Position numbers and translations under genes: made by a program | NCBI RefSeq assembly: GCF_000417875.1 | Contig: NW_006920871.1 | Coordinates: forward strand, 1 to 28,700 | DNA from: Pseudozyma flocculosa PF-1 | Taxonomy: Eukaryota; Basidiomycota; Ustilaginomycetes; Ustilaginales; Ustilaginaceae | DNA: 28,700 nucleotides | Reading direction: 5' to 3' | Part shown: positions 10,040-20,133 of the stretch, piece by piece | How the letters are laid out: the number at the start of each line of letters is the position of its first letter | How positions within the stretch are numbered: the first letter of the stretch is position 1 | Notes under the pieces: generated by a model | What the model saw: the letters and a program-made list of their open reading frames with translations, nothing else | What the model was told of the DNA's origin: nothing | The model's database searches: none

Positions 10040-11472
10040 CAAGCCCATGAAGGCAACCGACCTACGCTGGGTTCTGCACTTCGCACTTCTGTCTTCCTCT
10101 TCAATAGACACATTCGATCTGAAATTTCAGACCCACCGCAGCGGCAGGCAAGCAGTGATGCAGATGGTCGCGACGACCGGCAGTGGGCGAGCTGCGCACA
10201 GCACGTGGGATGATGCTTTGGCAAGATTGGACTGGCAGAGGGCAGCGGGACGGTCGTCGTCGTCGTCGTCGCCGCCGTCGTCGCAGAGAGCAAAGACAGA
10301 GCAAAAGTCGAGAGCGGAGGGTGGCGGATAGGATGTGCCAGGCATTTCAGCCCACGCCTCCATGGAGAAGTCGAAAGGCGCGGGATAGTTATTAGTCTGC
10401 CCCCCCGAAAAGACGAGGGGAGGGTGCTGTGGCCCGCGTTGTCCCATCACAACTGGCATGGGTGTTTGTCCATGGCCCTCGCCGAGGCGGAGGGTAGGAG
10501 CCAGAAGGATTCTACTAATTTGCGGGCGGAGGATGAGGAGGGGGGATGAGGGAAGGAGAGGGAAGGTGGCTCAGGCAGGGGCGGGTCGGTGGGCAAGCTA
10601 GGGGGAGGGCGATCAAAGAGTTGAGTGCGTGAGGGAGAGGAAGGACAGGATCACAGCCGGGACGAGGCGAGTCGATCGACGACGGTGGCGGACAGCCGAT
10701 ACCATCCGACGGGTCGGAGTCGGCGGGCTGGGATGAAGCTCGGATGCAGTGGAAGGGAACGAAGCAGGCGCTGACTCCCTGGGCGAAGTGGCGGGAATCA
10801 CACAACCGCGGCGGTGGGAACAGGCTTGCAGGATGAGGATCGATGACGAGGGATGGGTGATTGGTGGTGATAGAGGGGAGGGAAGAACGACCGGGGGCTG
10901 GCCGCTTTTTGATTTCTTCTGAACCAGGAGGGGCGACGGAGAGAAAAGAAAAATGAAGAGCAGGGAGCGAGGAGGGCTCGACTTCGGTGCCGAGCAGGTG
11001 CTCGACCTCGTCGGGTTGCGGCCGGTCGGAGTGCGGGTTCGGGCCGAGGCCCGAGAGAGCAGCTGGATGCACGCGTGCGGCCAACGTGGGCCACGCCGGG
11101 CCTTCGGGAGGCGGGCATGAAAACCGGGCCTGGGGCCGCTGGCTTTTTTGGCTTCGGAAGACTGGGGCGAGCGAGGGCCGGACTGGCCTCTTGCTCAGCT
11201 TGGCTTGGCTTGGCCTGGCCCTTCTTGGGCCCCGCAGTCGGCTGGCCCGACGCTGGCCTGCCCTTCCTTATCTCTCCCTCTTCTCCTCACTCTCTCTCTC
11301 TCTGTCTCTCTCTTTCTCACTCTCTCTGTCCACCACTGCCTCGCGCTTCCGCTCCAGCTGAGCCGCGACCGCTGCTTCGACGCACATCATCTGGACCGAC
11401 ACAGACTGTGTCTGCGATTCGGACCATGGCCTCGCGCTGCTGGTCCACCGCCTAGCCACACCGCACCCGACC
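10040..11472. other. Spacer: TF 3' region and PABA synthase promoter
   Basis: About 1.4 kb with no supported gene. A GTC triplet tract lies at 10252-10283. Positions 10500-10900 are purine-rich on the plus strand; the reverse strand reads as Pro/Ser-rich frames without domains. CTTGG/CCTGG pentamers occur at 11203-11220. A long pyrimidine tract (11271-11331) sits about 140 bases before the next ATG and probably marks the promoter/transcription start of the PABA synthase gene. Confidence 0.5.
11271..11331 (+). promoter_or_regulatory. CT-rich tract upstream of PABA synthase
   Basis: Nearly pure pyrimidine run dominated by (TC)n, interrupted by a few A and G. Pyrimidine tracts of this kind commonly lie just upstream of or at transcription starts of fungal genes that lack a TATA box. 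It is also a microsatellite likely to vary in length. Confidence 0.45.
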
Positions 11473-14400
11473 ATGGCGTCTCCGGCGGCACCCACCGAGG
11501 GGCGCCTGCCGCTGCCGCGCATCCTCATCGTAGACCATCATGACTCGTACACGCTCAACCTCTTCACCCTCCTCCTCCCGGACCAGCCGCCGCCGCCGCA
11601 GCAGTCATCGCAGCCGCGCGACACCTTGTCCAACTCCGCCTCGCACCAGCTCTCGGAGCGCGTCTTTGTCCTGCCACACACCCACCCGCTCCTGCGCCCG
11701 GACGCCTTTCGACGCCATGTACGGCCTCACATCGACGCCATCATCCTCTCGCCCGGTCCCGGCTCTCCCGACAATCCAGACGACTTTGGCGCCGCCGACG
11801 CGCTCCTCCGCGACGACGACCTCGGCCTGCCCGTCCTCGGCGTCTGCCTCGGTCACCAGGGCCTGGCCACCGCCTTTGGAGGCAGGGTCGTAAAGGCAAG
11901 GAGCGTCCGCCACGGACTCAAGACCGCCCTTTGCATCGCTGCTGCTGAAACTGCAAAGGGTCAGCAGCTGCCCACCACCTCCTCGCCATACCCCTGCCTG
12001 CTCGAAGGCATTGCAGAGGGGACCCAGGTCATCCGCTACAATAGCCTCACCGTCGACATCGACACGCTTCCATCGTGCCTCCGCGTCACCGCATGGGGCT
12101 TTGATGAGCCCTGCAAGGCGCCGCTGCCCCATACTCGCCCACGCACCGACCTCCTCCGCTCCTGTGTCCAGCACGCGCTCCGCCCCGCCCAGTCTGGCAG
12201 CACCACGCCGCGCTACTCTGCCGAACAGCTGGCAGCCTCTTCGGGACGCAGCACCCCCTCTGATGCCGCCCAGCGGCTTCGTTCCAAGCTCGCGCTCGAC
12301 AGCCTCGCCTCCGACTCGTCCTCAAGCCTCGGCGAGCTCGACGAGGACCTGCACGACCCCGCCCAGGACGACCTCGATCGCGTCGTGCTCGCCCTCCAGC
12401 ATCGCACCCGACCCCTCTATGGCGTCCAGTTCCATCCCGAGAGCATCGAGTCGAGTTCGGGCCGACACATGATGCGCAACTTCCTCGCCATCGTTCGGTC
12501 CTATTGGGCCGCCAAAGCCGAAGCCGGTCAGCTCGACCCGACCGAAGCTGCAGCGCGGCGAGATGCCATCGAGGGCAGGGCCACGCTGCCGGCCGAGCTC
12601 CGCCTGGCGGGGGCACGGTGCGTCGCCGCCGGCAAAGCCGCATCTCTAACGCCATCGTCGCTCGTCGATACCGAGCCGACATCCTCGCCTCCTCGCTCAA
12701 AGGACTTCCACATCATCTCGACCCGCCTCGATGTGCCGCCGTTCGAGTGCGAGCGCTTGGCCCCGGAGCTGTTCCGCCGTGCCTTCCAGCACAAGAGCAA
12801 TGTCGGTGCCGTCTGGCTCGACTCGGCCCGGCTCAAGGACCCGCACAGCCGCTTCTCGTACATGGCCGTGCCAACGTTTGTGCTGTCGTACAACGCCTCG
12901 ACCCGGCAGCTGCGCCTGATGACGACCCGCGATGCGTCAAAGGCTGTGTTGGTCTCGATGGACGAGCCGCCGCACGGCAATTCTGCTGCAGGTACACACC
13001 CTGCCGAGCCGACGTCGTTCTGGACGTTTATGGACCGTCTCCAGAGCGCGTTCAAGGCCGCGGCGGATCTCGGCGACGACGACGCCTTGGCCACCGAGGC
13101 GGCCGGCAGCGTTTTCCGTACCGGCTTCGTCGGATACTTTGGCTACGAGATGAAGGGCGAGAGCCTCAATCTGGACTCGCCCGTGCCATCGACGGACGCA
13201 GATCAGCACGATGGCCGCAGGGACCGGCCGGACTGCGAGTTCCTCTTTTGCGACCGCGTGCTGGCTTTCGACCACCACCTGCGCCAGTGGACCGCCTTTG
13301 CGTTGACACGGGCCGGCTCCAGCCCACTGCAAGCTGGGGCGACATCGACGCAGCCCTGTTGGCCGGTCTCTGCGATCCAAGACGCGCTGCGGCGATCCGG
13401 CTCCGGTTCCGACGACGTCCGAGCGCAACAGCTGGCGGTGACAGAGAGCGAGGCGCAGCAGTGGTTCGACGAAGTGTCGCAGGCGCTGCACGAGATGCCC
13501 GACGCGGCCAAGTCGTACCGCGCGCCTGCTGCCCACGCCATCAAGGACGCGCTGCCGCCCCTACAGCCACGCCTGAGCGCCGACGAGTACATGCACCGGA
13601 TTGAGCTGGCGCGCGACGAGATCCTGCGCGGCGAGAGCTACGAGCTGTGCCTCACGACTCAGTTCCGCGGTCGCATGCCTCCGCTCGTCGCCGGTGCTGC
13701 TTCCGATGCAAGCGGGATCGATCGAGACGAGCTGGATCACTTTGGTCTGTACTGCAAGCTGCGCGCACGCAACCCGGCGCCCTACTCTGCCTTCATCCGA
13801 CTGCCGGACCACGCCCTGGCGCCCTCGACGACGGAGGCGGGCGCCGCGGCCGGACCGCAGCGAGGCCGGTCGATCCTGTGTACGAGTCCGGAGCGGTTTA
13901 TCCGGATCACGCAGCAGGGCGAGGTCGAGATGAAGCCCATCAAGGGCACGCTGGCGCGGGCCGGGTACGGGCAGGACGAGGAGGGGATGCGTGCCGGCGG
14001 CGGGACGGCGGACGAGGAGGAGGAAAAGCTGCGCTGGCGCCAGGCTGGCGATGCGCGGCGGCGGCAGCGGCTGGCGGCGGATGTCAAGGAGCGCGCCGAG
14101 AACCTCATGGTGAGTTGGGACGCGGCCGGTCGGGACCTGGTGCGGGCGCTCCGAACTCGGTGTGCTGACCGCGTGCGTCGTTGCCCCCCCTCCCTCCCCT
14201 TCTTGACCGACCCACGCCGGCTGCGCACACGCACAGATTGTCGATCTGATCCGCGCCGATCTGCAGTCATTCTGCCACGCCGACTCGGTCGTGGTGCCCA
14301 AACTGATGAGCGTCGAGACGTACGAGACGGTGCACCAACTCGTCACCACGGTGCGGGGCCAACTCAAGCGCGGCGTCGGGAGCGTCGAGGCGGTCCAGCG

Positions 14401-14725
14401 CTGCTTCCCACCGGGCAGCATGACGGGCGCGCCAAAGAGGAGAAGCGTACAGCTTCTCGAGCGTCTGGAACTTTCACCCTCGTCCACGTCCTCGTCCTCG
14501 TCCTCGTCGTCGGTGGCGGCGAGGAGGGGCGTGTATTCGGGCGCGCTGGGGTGGATGGGGATCGACGGCGCCGCCGACTTTGCCGTCGTCATCCGCACCC
14601 TCGTCGCCGAGGGCGATGACGTCTCGATCGGCGCGGGCGGCGCCATCACCTACCTCTCGGATCCCGCAAAGGAATGGATCGAGGTGCTCGACAAGCTGCG
14701 CGCCCTGGCAAACGTCCACGTCTGA
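11473..14725 (+). CDS. Para-aminobenzoate synthase (ADC synthase), fused PabA-PabB type
   Basis: Two exons, 11473-14109 and 14237-14725, with a 127-base intron (GTGAGT...CACAG); about 1041 aa. The N-terminal part (about 15-345) is a class I glutamine amidotransferase: ILIVDHHDSYTLNLF, LSPGPGSP, the nucleophile loop GVCLGHQG (C125), and FHPES (H321, E323). The C-terminal part (about 690-1035) is a chorismate-binding domain: ARDEILRGESYELCLTTQF (about 712), RNPAPYSAF, SPERF, PIKGT with K824, then ENLM/IVDLIRAD across the splice junction, PPGSMTGAPK, YSGALGW and GAGGAITYLSDP. PIKGT rather than PIAGT separates aminodeoxychorismate synthase from anthranilate synthase; the Lys attacks chorismate in E. 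coli PabB. The enzyme converts chorismate and glutamine to ADC for folate synthesis, in the cytosol. It is longer than yeast Abz1 (787 aa) because of low-complexity insertions, including a Ser tract at about 960-973. The yeast equivalent is ABZ1. Confidence 0.95.
14477..14517 (+). repeat. In-frame serine tract (TCG/TCC)n in PABA synthase
   Basis: Reiterated TCN triplets code for a poly-Ser insertion between the SVQLLERLE helix and the conserved RRGVYSGALGW segment of the chorismate-binding domain. It interrupts a normally compact region, so it must be a surface loop if the enzyme is active. Confidence 0.75.
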
Positions 14726-15249
14726 GGCGTCCCCGGCCAGCCACCCGCCGGGCCTGACCATCCTGCCGACCTTTTTTCCATGCTGCATCCCCACCTCGCC
14801 TTGTCCGCCCCCGCTCCGTCTCGCCATATCGTGCTTCAACTGCATATACCCCTCTCGCCCACCACCCTCGGCTGGCTCGACAGCCACCACCACCGCTCCT
14901 CTGCATTCTCAACATCGCATCGCCTAGCCTAGACCCTCTGTATACCGTCTCCCGTCCCGTCCCATCCCGCCCTCTGTCCCTCGTAGCCTTTCCCCCTCTG
15001 CTCCGCATCTGGAAGTCGCAGTCCACCACGACGACCCAGTCAGCACGATCCGAAACTCTCGCCAGGAAGGCAGTCAGCCAGCCAGGGCACGACAACGACA
15101 GACGACAGGAACAACAAAAGACCGTTTCGACGTGACAGCCACGGGGGAAAAAAGACAGGAGGGAACATTCCGGCTGCGGACGGGGTGGCACCCTTGGCGG
15201 TGCGGTGCGGCCGATCGACGACGGCAACGACAACGACGGCGAGGATGGC
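14726..15249. other. Convergent 3' spacer
   Basis: Shared 3' region of the PABA synthase gene (plus) and the membrane-protein gene (minus). No gene is supported. It is pyrimidine-rich just after the PABA stop. A CATCGCATCG-CCTAGCC element at 14913-14929 resembles one found about 200 bases beyond the ankyrin gene stop. Confidence 0.5.
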
Positions 15250-16633
15250 TCAGAAGCTCGACGTGGGTTCGAGATCGGCCGCGGCTGCTGCGGCAGCGTC
15301 GACGACGGCGGCCGGATCATCGCCCGTCTCGATGCCGATCCACGACCCGCCCATGCTCTCGGTGCCGCCCGCCTCGCTCGTTTCCGATGCCGCCTTGGTC
15401 GTCGGCTTGTTCGTCGCTGCCGCTGCCCCGGTCGCCGGCGATTGCGGTGTGAGGCTCTGCATCCGCGACTGCTCGTCGTCGTCGGTGACCTTGGTGAATT
15501 TGAGTCCGCCGCTCAGCCCGCGCCTCCGGGCCGGCGACGGTCGCTCGAGGCTGGCAAAGCGGCGGACGGGGCTGTTGCGCCCGCTCTCGGTGCCGCTCTC
15601 GCCGTCGGTGTCCATGAAGCCGAGCGCGCCATCGACGCCGATGCCAGGAACCCGGAGCGACTGCGGGTAGGCGGCGCCGCCGCCCTCCTCGCCTTCACTA
15701 GGCGACAAGAGATCGTCGGCGTCGTCGTCGCCGCTTGCCCCGCGCCCCTTTTTGACGCCGACGCGGGCAAAGTAGCCGCCGCTGTTGATGTACTCGCGGT
15801 CAAAGTCCTCCGACGCGGCACTGAGCGAGCGGGCGCGGTGTCGCAGCAGCGTCTCGGCGTCGTAGGTGCCCGGTGAGAGGAGCGGCGCCTTGACAATCGA
15901 CGGGACGTTCGAGTTGTCGGTCGGCCGGCCGCGGTCGGACTGATACTGGCGCGGTTGACGCTTGACGAAGCGCTGCGGCGGGCCAGTCGAGTCGCGGGGC
16001 CGCTTGACGCGGACTCGCTGGCGATGAAGACCTGCAGGGGTGGCGGGTACGGCGAGAGGGGACGAGATGCGCAAGTCGGTCAGAGATGGACGGGCTTCCG
16101 AGCCTCGTGGTTGCCTCGAGACCTCTTCGAGGGACGCGGAGAGGCCTCGCCTCGCGCAGCGGGTGCTAGTGAGCATGCACGATGGGTCAAAGGACCGCGG
16201 CGGCGGCTGCAGGAGAGAGAGAGAGCCTTACATGCTGCTAGAGGCCTTCGGCCATCATCGCCGCCGATCTAGGCCCGATGACCTCTTGGCCGCCAGTGCC
16301 CCGTTCATCCGGATCGCGCTAGCGCTGCACGACATAGGCGGACGCGGGCCGCTCGTACTTACCGAGGGTACGGAACACGGCATACCCGGCAAAGTCGAGC
16401 AGGCCCACGAAGAAGATGGGCAGGACGATTGCGACGGCGATGAGGCGGCAGGCCTGTGAGAAGATTGAGACAAAGTAGGGCACGGGCGGGCCAAAGAGAA
16501 GGTCGAGCGCGGCGGCGGTGCGGCTGGGCGTTGGCTCTGCCGATCGAAAGAGGGTTGACTCGAGGAGCGACCTCGAGGAGCGCAGGACGGGGCTGTCGAA
16601 CAACGACTGGGCGGAGCGAAGGAGCGACGACAT
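15250..16633 (-). CDS. Uncharacterised single-pass membrane protein
   Basis: Two exons on the minus strand: 16633-16363 and 16031-15250. The donor is a perfect GTAAGT (16362-16357) and the acceptor CCCCTGCAG ends at 16032; the 331-base intron is long for this window. The nearer CTGCAG acceptor at 16207 would hit a stop after six codons, and only the 16032 acceptor keeps the downstream frame. The product is about 350 aa. Residues 1-50 are Ser/Arg-rich; residues about 53-88 are strongly hydrophobic (core CRLIAVAIVLPIFFVGLLDF), followed by a basic segment (RQRVRVKRPR), so the C-terminus is probably cytosolic by the positive-inside rule. The remaining ~250 residues are polar and disordered with SP and Ser/acidic sites and a poly-Ala stretch near the C-terminus. 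I do not recognise a family, and no function is proposed. Confidence 0.68.
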
Positions 16634-18165
16634 GGCGGCCCAGTTGGAGTCTTGGTGATCGTCGCCGGGAGGGCGTCAAGAGACGAAGGGATGTGCCGAT
16701 GCGGATAGCTTGAAGGTGTCTGGCCGGTGCGAGATCTTGCAGTTGCTCCTGGTCGACGGCGTGGCTATGCAAATGCGGTGGAACCAGGTGCTGCTGGTGA
16801 CCTAGAGATGGCGGTTGCCTTTGGGAGCAAGCGTTGTCCGGACCAGCCTCGGTCGAGGAGACGAAAACGAGAAGGAGCGTCGAGTGGCGAGGCCAGGGGG
16901 GATGAGGGTGGGTCGATGGACGAGGTCCGGAAGAAAGTGAGCCGCCGACGAGATCAGCTGGCCTCGTTGCGCCCTTTGTCTGCCTCAAAAGAGGGCGGCG
17001 ATGGACCGTGCAAAGACCTGCGTGGTCCCAGTCAGTCGGGACTGCCGCGGCGTTCGCCCGTTGGTTTATGCAATGGAGCCGTGCGAAGGGCGATGCGATG
17101 CCCAGGTCGGTGGGAGGGGCAGAGAGCGAGAGAGGGAGAGAGGGACAAGGAGGCGGTCATGCACGATCTCGACGCGAGCAGGCAGGCAGCAGAGGCAGGG
17201 GTCCGAGCGACGCTGCAGACTGACTACTCTCTGGCCCACGACGGAGGTCGTTGGTGCGTGTGATGATGGTGGTGGTAGTCGGGCGGTGACGATAACGTGA
17301 GAAGAAGCTGGCGAGCAGACGGGCAGGCAGATCAGACTACTGGCTCGGCAGGGGCGCCCGAGACCGACGCCGGGAGAGAGCAGCGGATGATCCGAGCTCG
17401 CGGCTGGCGGGCTGGTTGCTGGTGATGGTAGGCTAGGCCGGGTAGTGGTAGGTGAGGCTGCCAGGGTAAGGTTTCCGAAGGCAGGCAGGCAGGGTGGTGG
17501 TCCCGATGCACCCACGCAGCCAGGCCCAGCAGCAATTGCATGTGGCTTGCCTGCCTGCTTGCCTGGCCAGGCCTGCAGCCTGCTGCCGGGGGGTCGGGCT
17601 TGGCCTGTGCCCATGTGTGGCCTGTGCCTGGCCTGGCCTCGGTGCGCACGCGCCAGCTTTCAGATGGAAATCCTCATCCTGGCCTGGCCTGGCATCGCCG
17701 ACCTCGCCACGCTCGAGCGTGTCGCCTGCCTCGCAGGCCTCACACCGTCTTCGTTCATCCACGCTCGTCGCCATCTTCACGACACTCGATCTGCCTGGCG
17801 GGATGCTCGCCATGGCCTCCGATGGGGGTCCCCTGGCAGCAACCGGGCGGTGCACTGGTATGCTCAGACAGCGGCAGCCCAAGTGTCGCCGGCTCGGCAA
17901 GAAAGCTTGCTCTTCGATGGAACACCACGAGGCGGACATTTACCGCCCTGCCTGTCGATGCCTGATCTGGCACACCCGGCACGCCCATGTAGGAGTCTCC
18001 TGCTGCAGATATTGTTTCTTCATTCGTTCGCAACCATAGCTATCGGGGATCGATCAACGAGCAGCGCGGACGGCAGAGGGAGGAGCTGCGACCGGGCAAG
18101 AAGCCGGCCGCACCCTGCCGCTCATCGACACAGCCCGGACCTGCCACTATCAAGCCTGGGCACAT
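16634..18165. other. Spacer upstream of membrane protein gene, no supported gene
   Basis: About 1.5 kb between two minus-strand genes: it holds the promoter of the membrane-protein gene and the 3' flank of cyclophilin. Purine-rich GAGAGA runs lie at 17115-17150, and GGCAGGCAGGCAGG and CCTGGCCTGGCC-type pentamers cluster at 17480-17700. Open frames are present on both strands but have repeat-driven composition (Ala/Arg/Pro/Cys) and no domain. Confidence 0.5.
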
Positions 18166-18263
18166 TTAGACAGTGCCGGACTTGGCAATGGTGATCTGGC
18201 TCTTGGTCTTGCCCGAGGCAGTTCCCTCGCGCTCAATGGCCTGGACGATGTCCATGCCCTTGA

Positions 18264-18300
<37 letters not shown>

Positions 18301-18859
18301 CGAGGTGACGACGCTGTGGGGTCCAAAAAAGGGGTGGCAAGGAAACGAGGGGCCGGGTCAGACTCGTGCGTCCCTGACACCACGTAACGCACCCTGTGCG
18401 GCCTACTCACGTGGTGATGAAGAACTGGCTTCCGTTGGTGTTGGGGCCAGCGTTGGCCATCGAGAGAAGACCGGGCTTGGTGTGCTTGAGCTGGAAGTTC
18501 TCGTCAGCGAACCTGGGCGGAGGACGAGGTGTGGACGAGCAGCAAAGCACTCGGTCAGCTTTCCGCACCTCCTCTGTCGATTCGAGAGCCGCGCCGCGGC
18601 GACTGCCAAAGTGCACTCACTTGGCGCCGTAGATCGACTTGCCGCCGGTGCCGTTGCCGGCAGTGAAGTCACCGCCCTGAAGCATGAACTGGGGGATGAC
18701 ACGGTGGAAGCTGGATCCCTCGTAGCCGAAGCCGGGGGCGCCGGTGCAGAGCTCGCGGAAGTTCTTGGCCGTCTTGGGGACGACGTCGTCGAACAGCTTG
18801 AACTCGATGCGGCCCATGGGCGAGCCGTTCTTGGTGATGTCGAAGAAGACGTTGGACAT
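18166..18859 (-). CDS. CPR1: Cyclophilin A, peptidyl-prolyl cis-trans isomerase
   Basis: Three coding exons on the minus strand: 18859-18621, 18512-18411 and 18313-18166 (TAA). Introns are 108 and 97 bases, with GTGAGT donors and CAG acceptors. The spliced product is 162 aa, the standard length of cytosolic cyclophilin A, starting [20 protein letters not shown]. Signature motifs: [20 protein letters not shown] (catalytic Arg, Phe, Met, Gln), [17 protein letters not shown] and [13 protein letters not shown]. The Trp of the last motif is the cyclosporin contact, so the protein should bind cyclosporin A. It speeds Xaa-Pro isomerisation during folding and mediates calcineurin inhibition by the drug. 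An in-frame ATG 45 bases upstream gives a longer form, listed separately. The symbol follows the yeast orthologue. Confidence 0.95.
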
Positions 18860-18904
18860 GATGCTGCGTGTCGAGGCAAACGAGCGGAGGAGCGTGGGTT
18901 GCAT
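18860..18904 (-). CDS. N-terminal extension of cyclophilin: alternative start with mitochondrial presequence
   Basis: The ATG at 18904 is in frame with, and 15 codons upstream of, the cytosolic start at 18859. It adds [15 protein letters not shown] before the normal first Met: hydroxylated and hydrophobic residues, two arginines and no acids, as in short mitochondrial presequences. The upstream start has C at -3 and +4 (CGCCATGCAA), a weak context, so leaky scanning to the second ATG is plausible. In Neurospora crassa a single cyclophilin gene is known to yield both mitochondrial and cytosolic forms. That this gene does the same is inference. Confidence 0.55.
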
Positions 18905-18926
18905 GGCGGGCGGCAAGAGGCAAGGT

Positions 18927-19117
18927 CTAAAGGTAAGTGAGTGTTTAGATTTGTCGATAGGCCGGCAGGTGGGAAGAAAAGAGAGCGGGAGAGCGGCGGA
19001 GCGGGTACCACCAGCAACGGGCGACAGAGCCAAGACAGCCTTGCGGTCCAGCGTCGTCGCCGTTGCCGGCGAGGCAGAGAAAGGGCGTGACAGAACGAGG
19101 CAAGCCGCAAACTTACA
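18927..19117 (-). other. Possible 5'UTR intron of cyclophilin gene
   Basis: On the minus strand a perfect GTAAGT donor begins at 19117, and a CTCACTTACCTTTAG acceptor region ends at 18927, 22 bases before the upstream ATG at 18904. This would be a 191-base leader intron. The upstream sequence also stays open in frame, so a longer N-terminus cannot be ruled out from sequence alone, but its composition is not protein-like. Confidence 0.4.
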
Positions 19118-19947
19118 ATAGGTTGATCGAGGGGGGCGATGTGTTGGGTGGCTGGGTGGCAGAAGGATGGTGTGGAGGAGATGAGGGAAGGTCGGCGGTG
19201 GCGGGGCCCGGGTTTTGTACTCGTCGACCAGAAGCCCCCAGAGCTGCCTGCCGCCTCGCTGCTGGCTGGCGGTACGGTACGAGGCAACGAGCAAAAAAGT
19301 CCGGGCGGCGGCGGCGGGCCCCAGCGCAGCATGGCCCGAGTTGAGGCCGGCGAGCCCGCCATCACCTCACCCCAGCCTGCCTCTCCGTCTCTTGTTTGAG
19401 CGCACTGCTTTGCGTCAGGCAATCGCCCTGCCGTGAACCCCTCGCTGACGGGCGTAGGACCAGTTGGCACGCACCATGTTCGCGCCCAATCCGAGCGTCA
19501 GCTATGTCGCAACCAGAAAGGAGGTCACGGTGGCCCACCCGCACTGAGCGAGCGAGCGAGCGGGCCAAAAAAGCTGGAAGAAGCGAGTGGAAGCCGCGCT
19601 CGGGCCAATAACCGACCTCAGAGGGCTGAGGGCCAGGCCGAGGCAAAGGGGCAGGCGGGCGGGCTGTGCGATCCTTGCTTCAACCATACGCACCATCGAC
19701 GGGCAGTCCGACGCTGGCCGGCCAAAGGCGTCGGCTGGCTTAGGCCAGGCGGCAAGATGACGACGACCGCGGATTGGAGGAACGAGACGAGCCCGACGCA
19801 CGGTGGAGGAGGTGCAGAAACGGGGGTGCCCGCCAGCCCGAGAGCTCTGCTGGCCTAGATGGAGATTGAGGATCTGCGTCAGATCAGTTCGCTCGCCCCT
19901 GGCCTTGGCCGCAAGCGACGGCGCGGCCGCAGAAGGAATAAAAAACA

Positions 19948-19962
19948 TATATACGTCGACGT
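19948..19962. promoter_or_regulatory. TATA box fused to a 10-bp palindrome
   Basis: TATATA (19948-19953) runs directly into the perfect palindrome ACGTCGACGT (19953-19962), preceded by an A-rich run (19940-19945). It resembles a core promoter with an adjacent dyad binding site. The gene it would drive is unclear: cyclophilin's ATG is over 1 kb to the left and the ankyrin gene's ATG 1.5 kb to the right. Confidence 0.35.
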
Positions 19963-20110
19963 GCGTCCGATCACCTTTGCCAAATCGATCACAGACGGGA
20001 TCGGCTCGTTTCGAAATCGAGCGACGCGTCCCGATTCGAGGAGGGCGATGAGTTCGCCCGCGCTGCCTTTCCGCTGGCTTGCCTCGCCAACCCCACCCTT
20101 GGCCGGCAGA

Positions 20111-20133
20111 GCCAGGCCAGGCCAGGCCAGGCC
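20111..20133. repeat. GCCAG pentamer, about 4.6 units
   Basis: Four full GCCAG units plus GCC in noncoding sequence. The same CCAGG/CCTGG pentamer family recurs in most spacers of this window. Confidence 0.8.

Noticed and set aside
10127..10459. 110-codon minus-strand frame behind the zinc-cluster gene
   Set aside because: Contains a poly-Asp run from a GTC repeat and a semi-plausible composition, but no domain, and it lies in the expected 3' UTR of the regulator.
10515..11084. 189-codon Pro/Ser/His-rich minus-strand frame
   Set aside because: Composition follows the purine-rich plus strand; no motif, probably the 3' flank or promoter region.
14110..14619. Read-through extension of PABA synthase past 14109
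   Set aside because: The unspliced frame turns to Arg/Pro-rich nonsense, while removing 14110-14236 restores the family motifs IVDLIRAD and PPGSMTGAPK in the other frame.
13561..14649. 362-codon minus-strand frame opposite PABA synthase
   Set aside because: Overlaps conserved chorismate-binding motifs on the plus strand and spans the intron; no domain.
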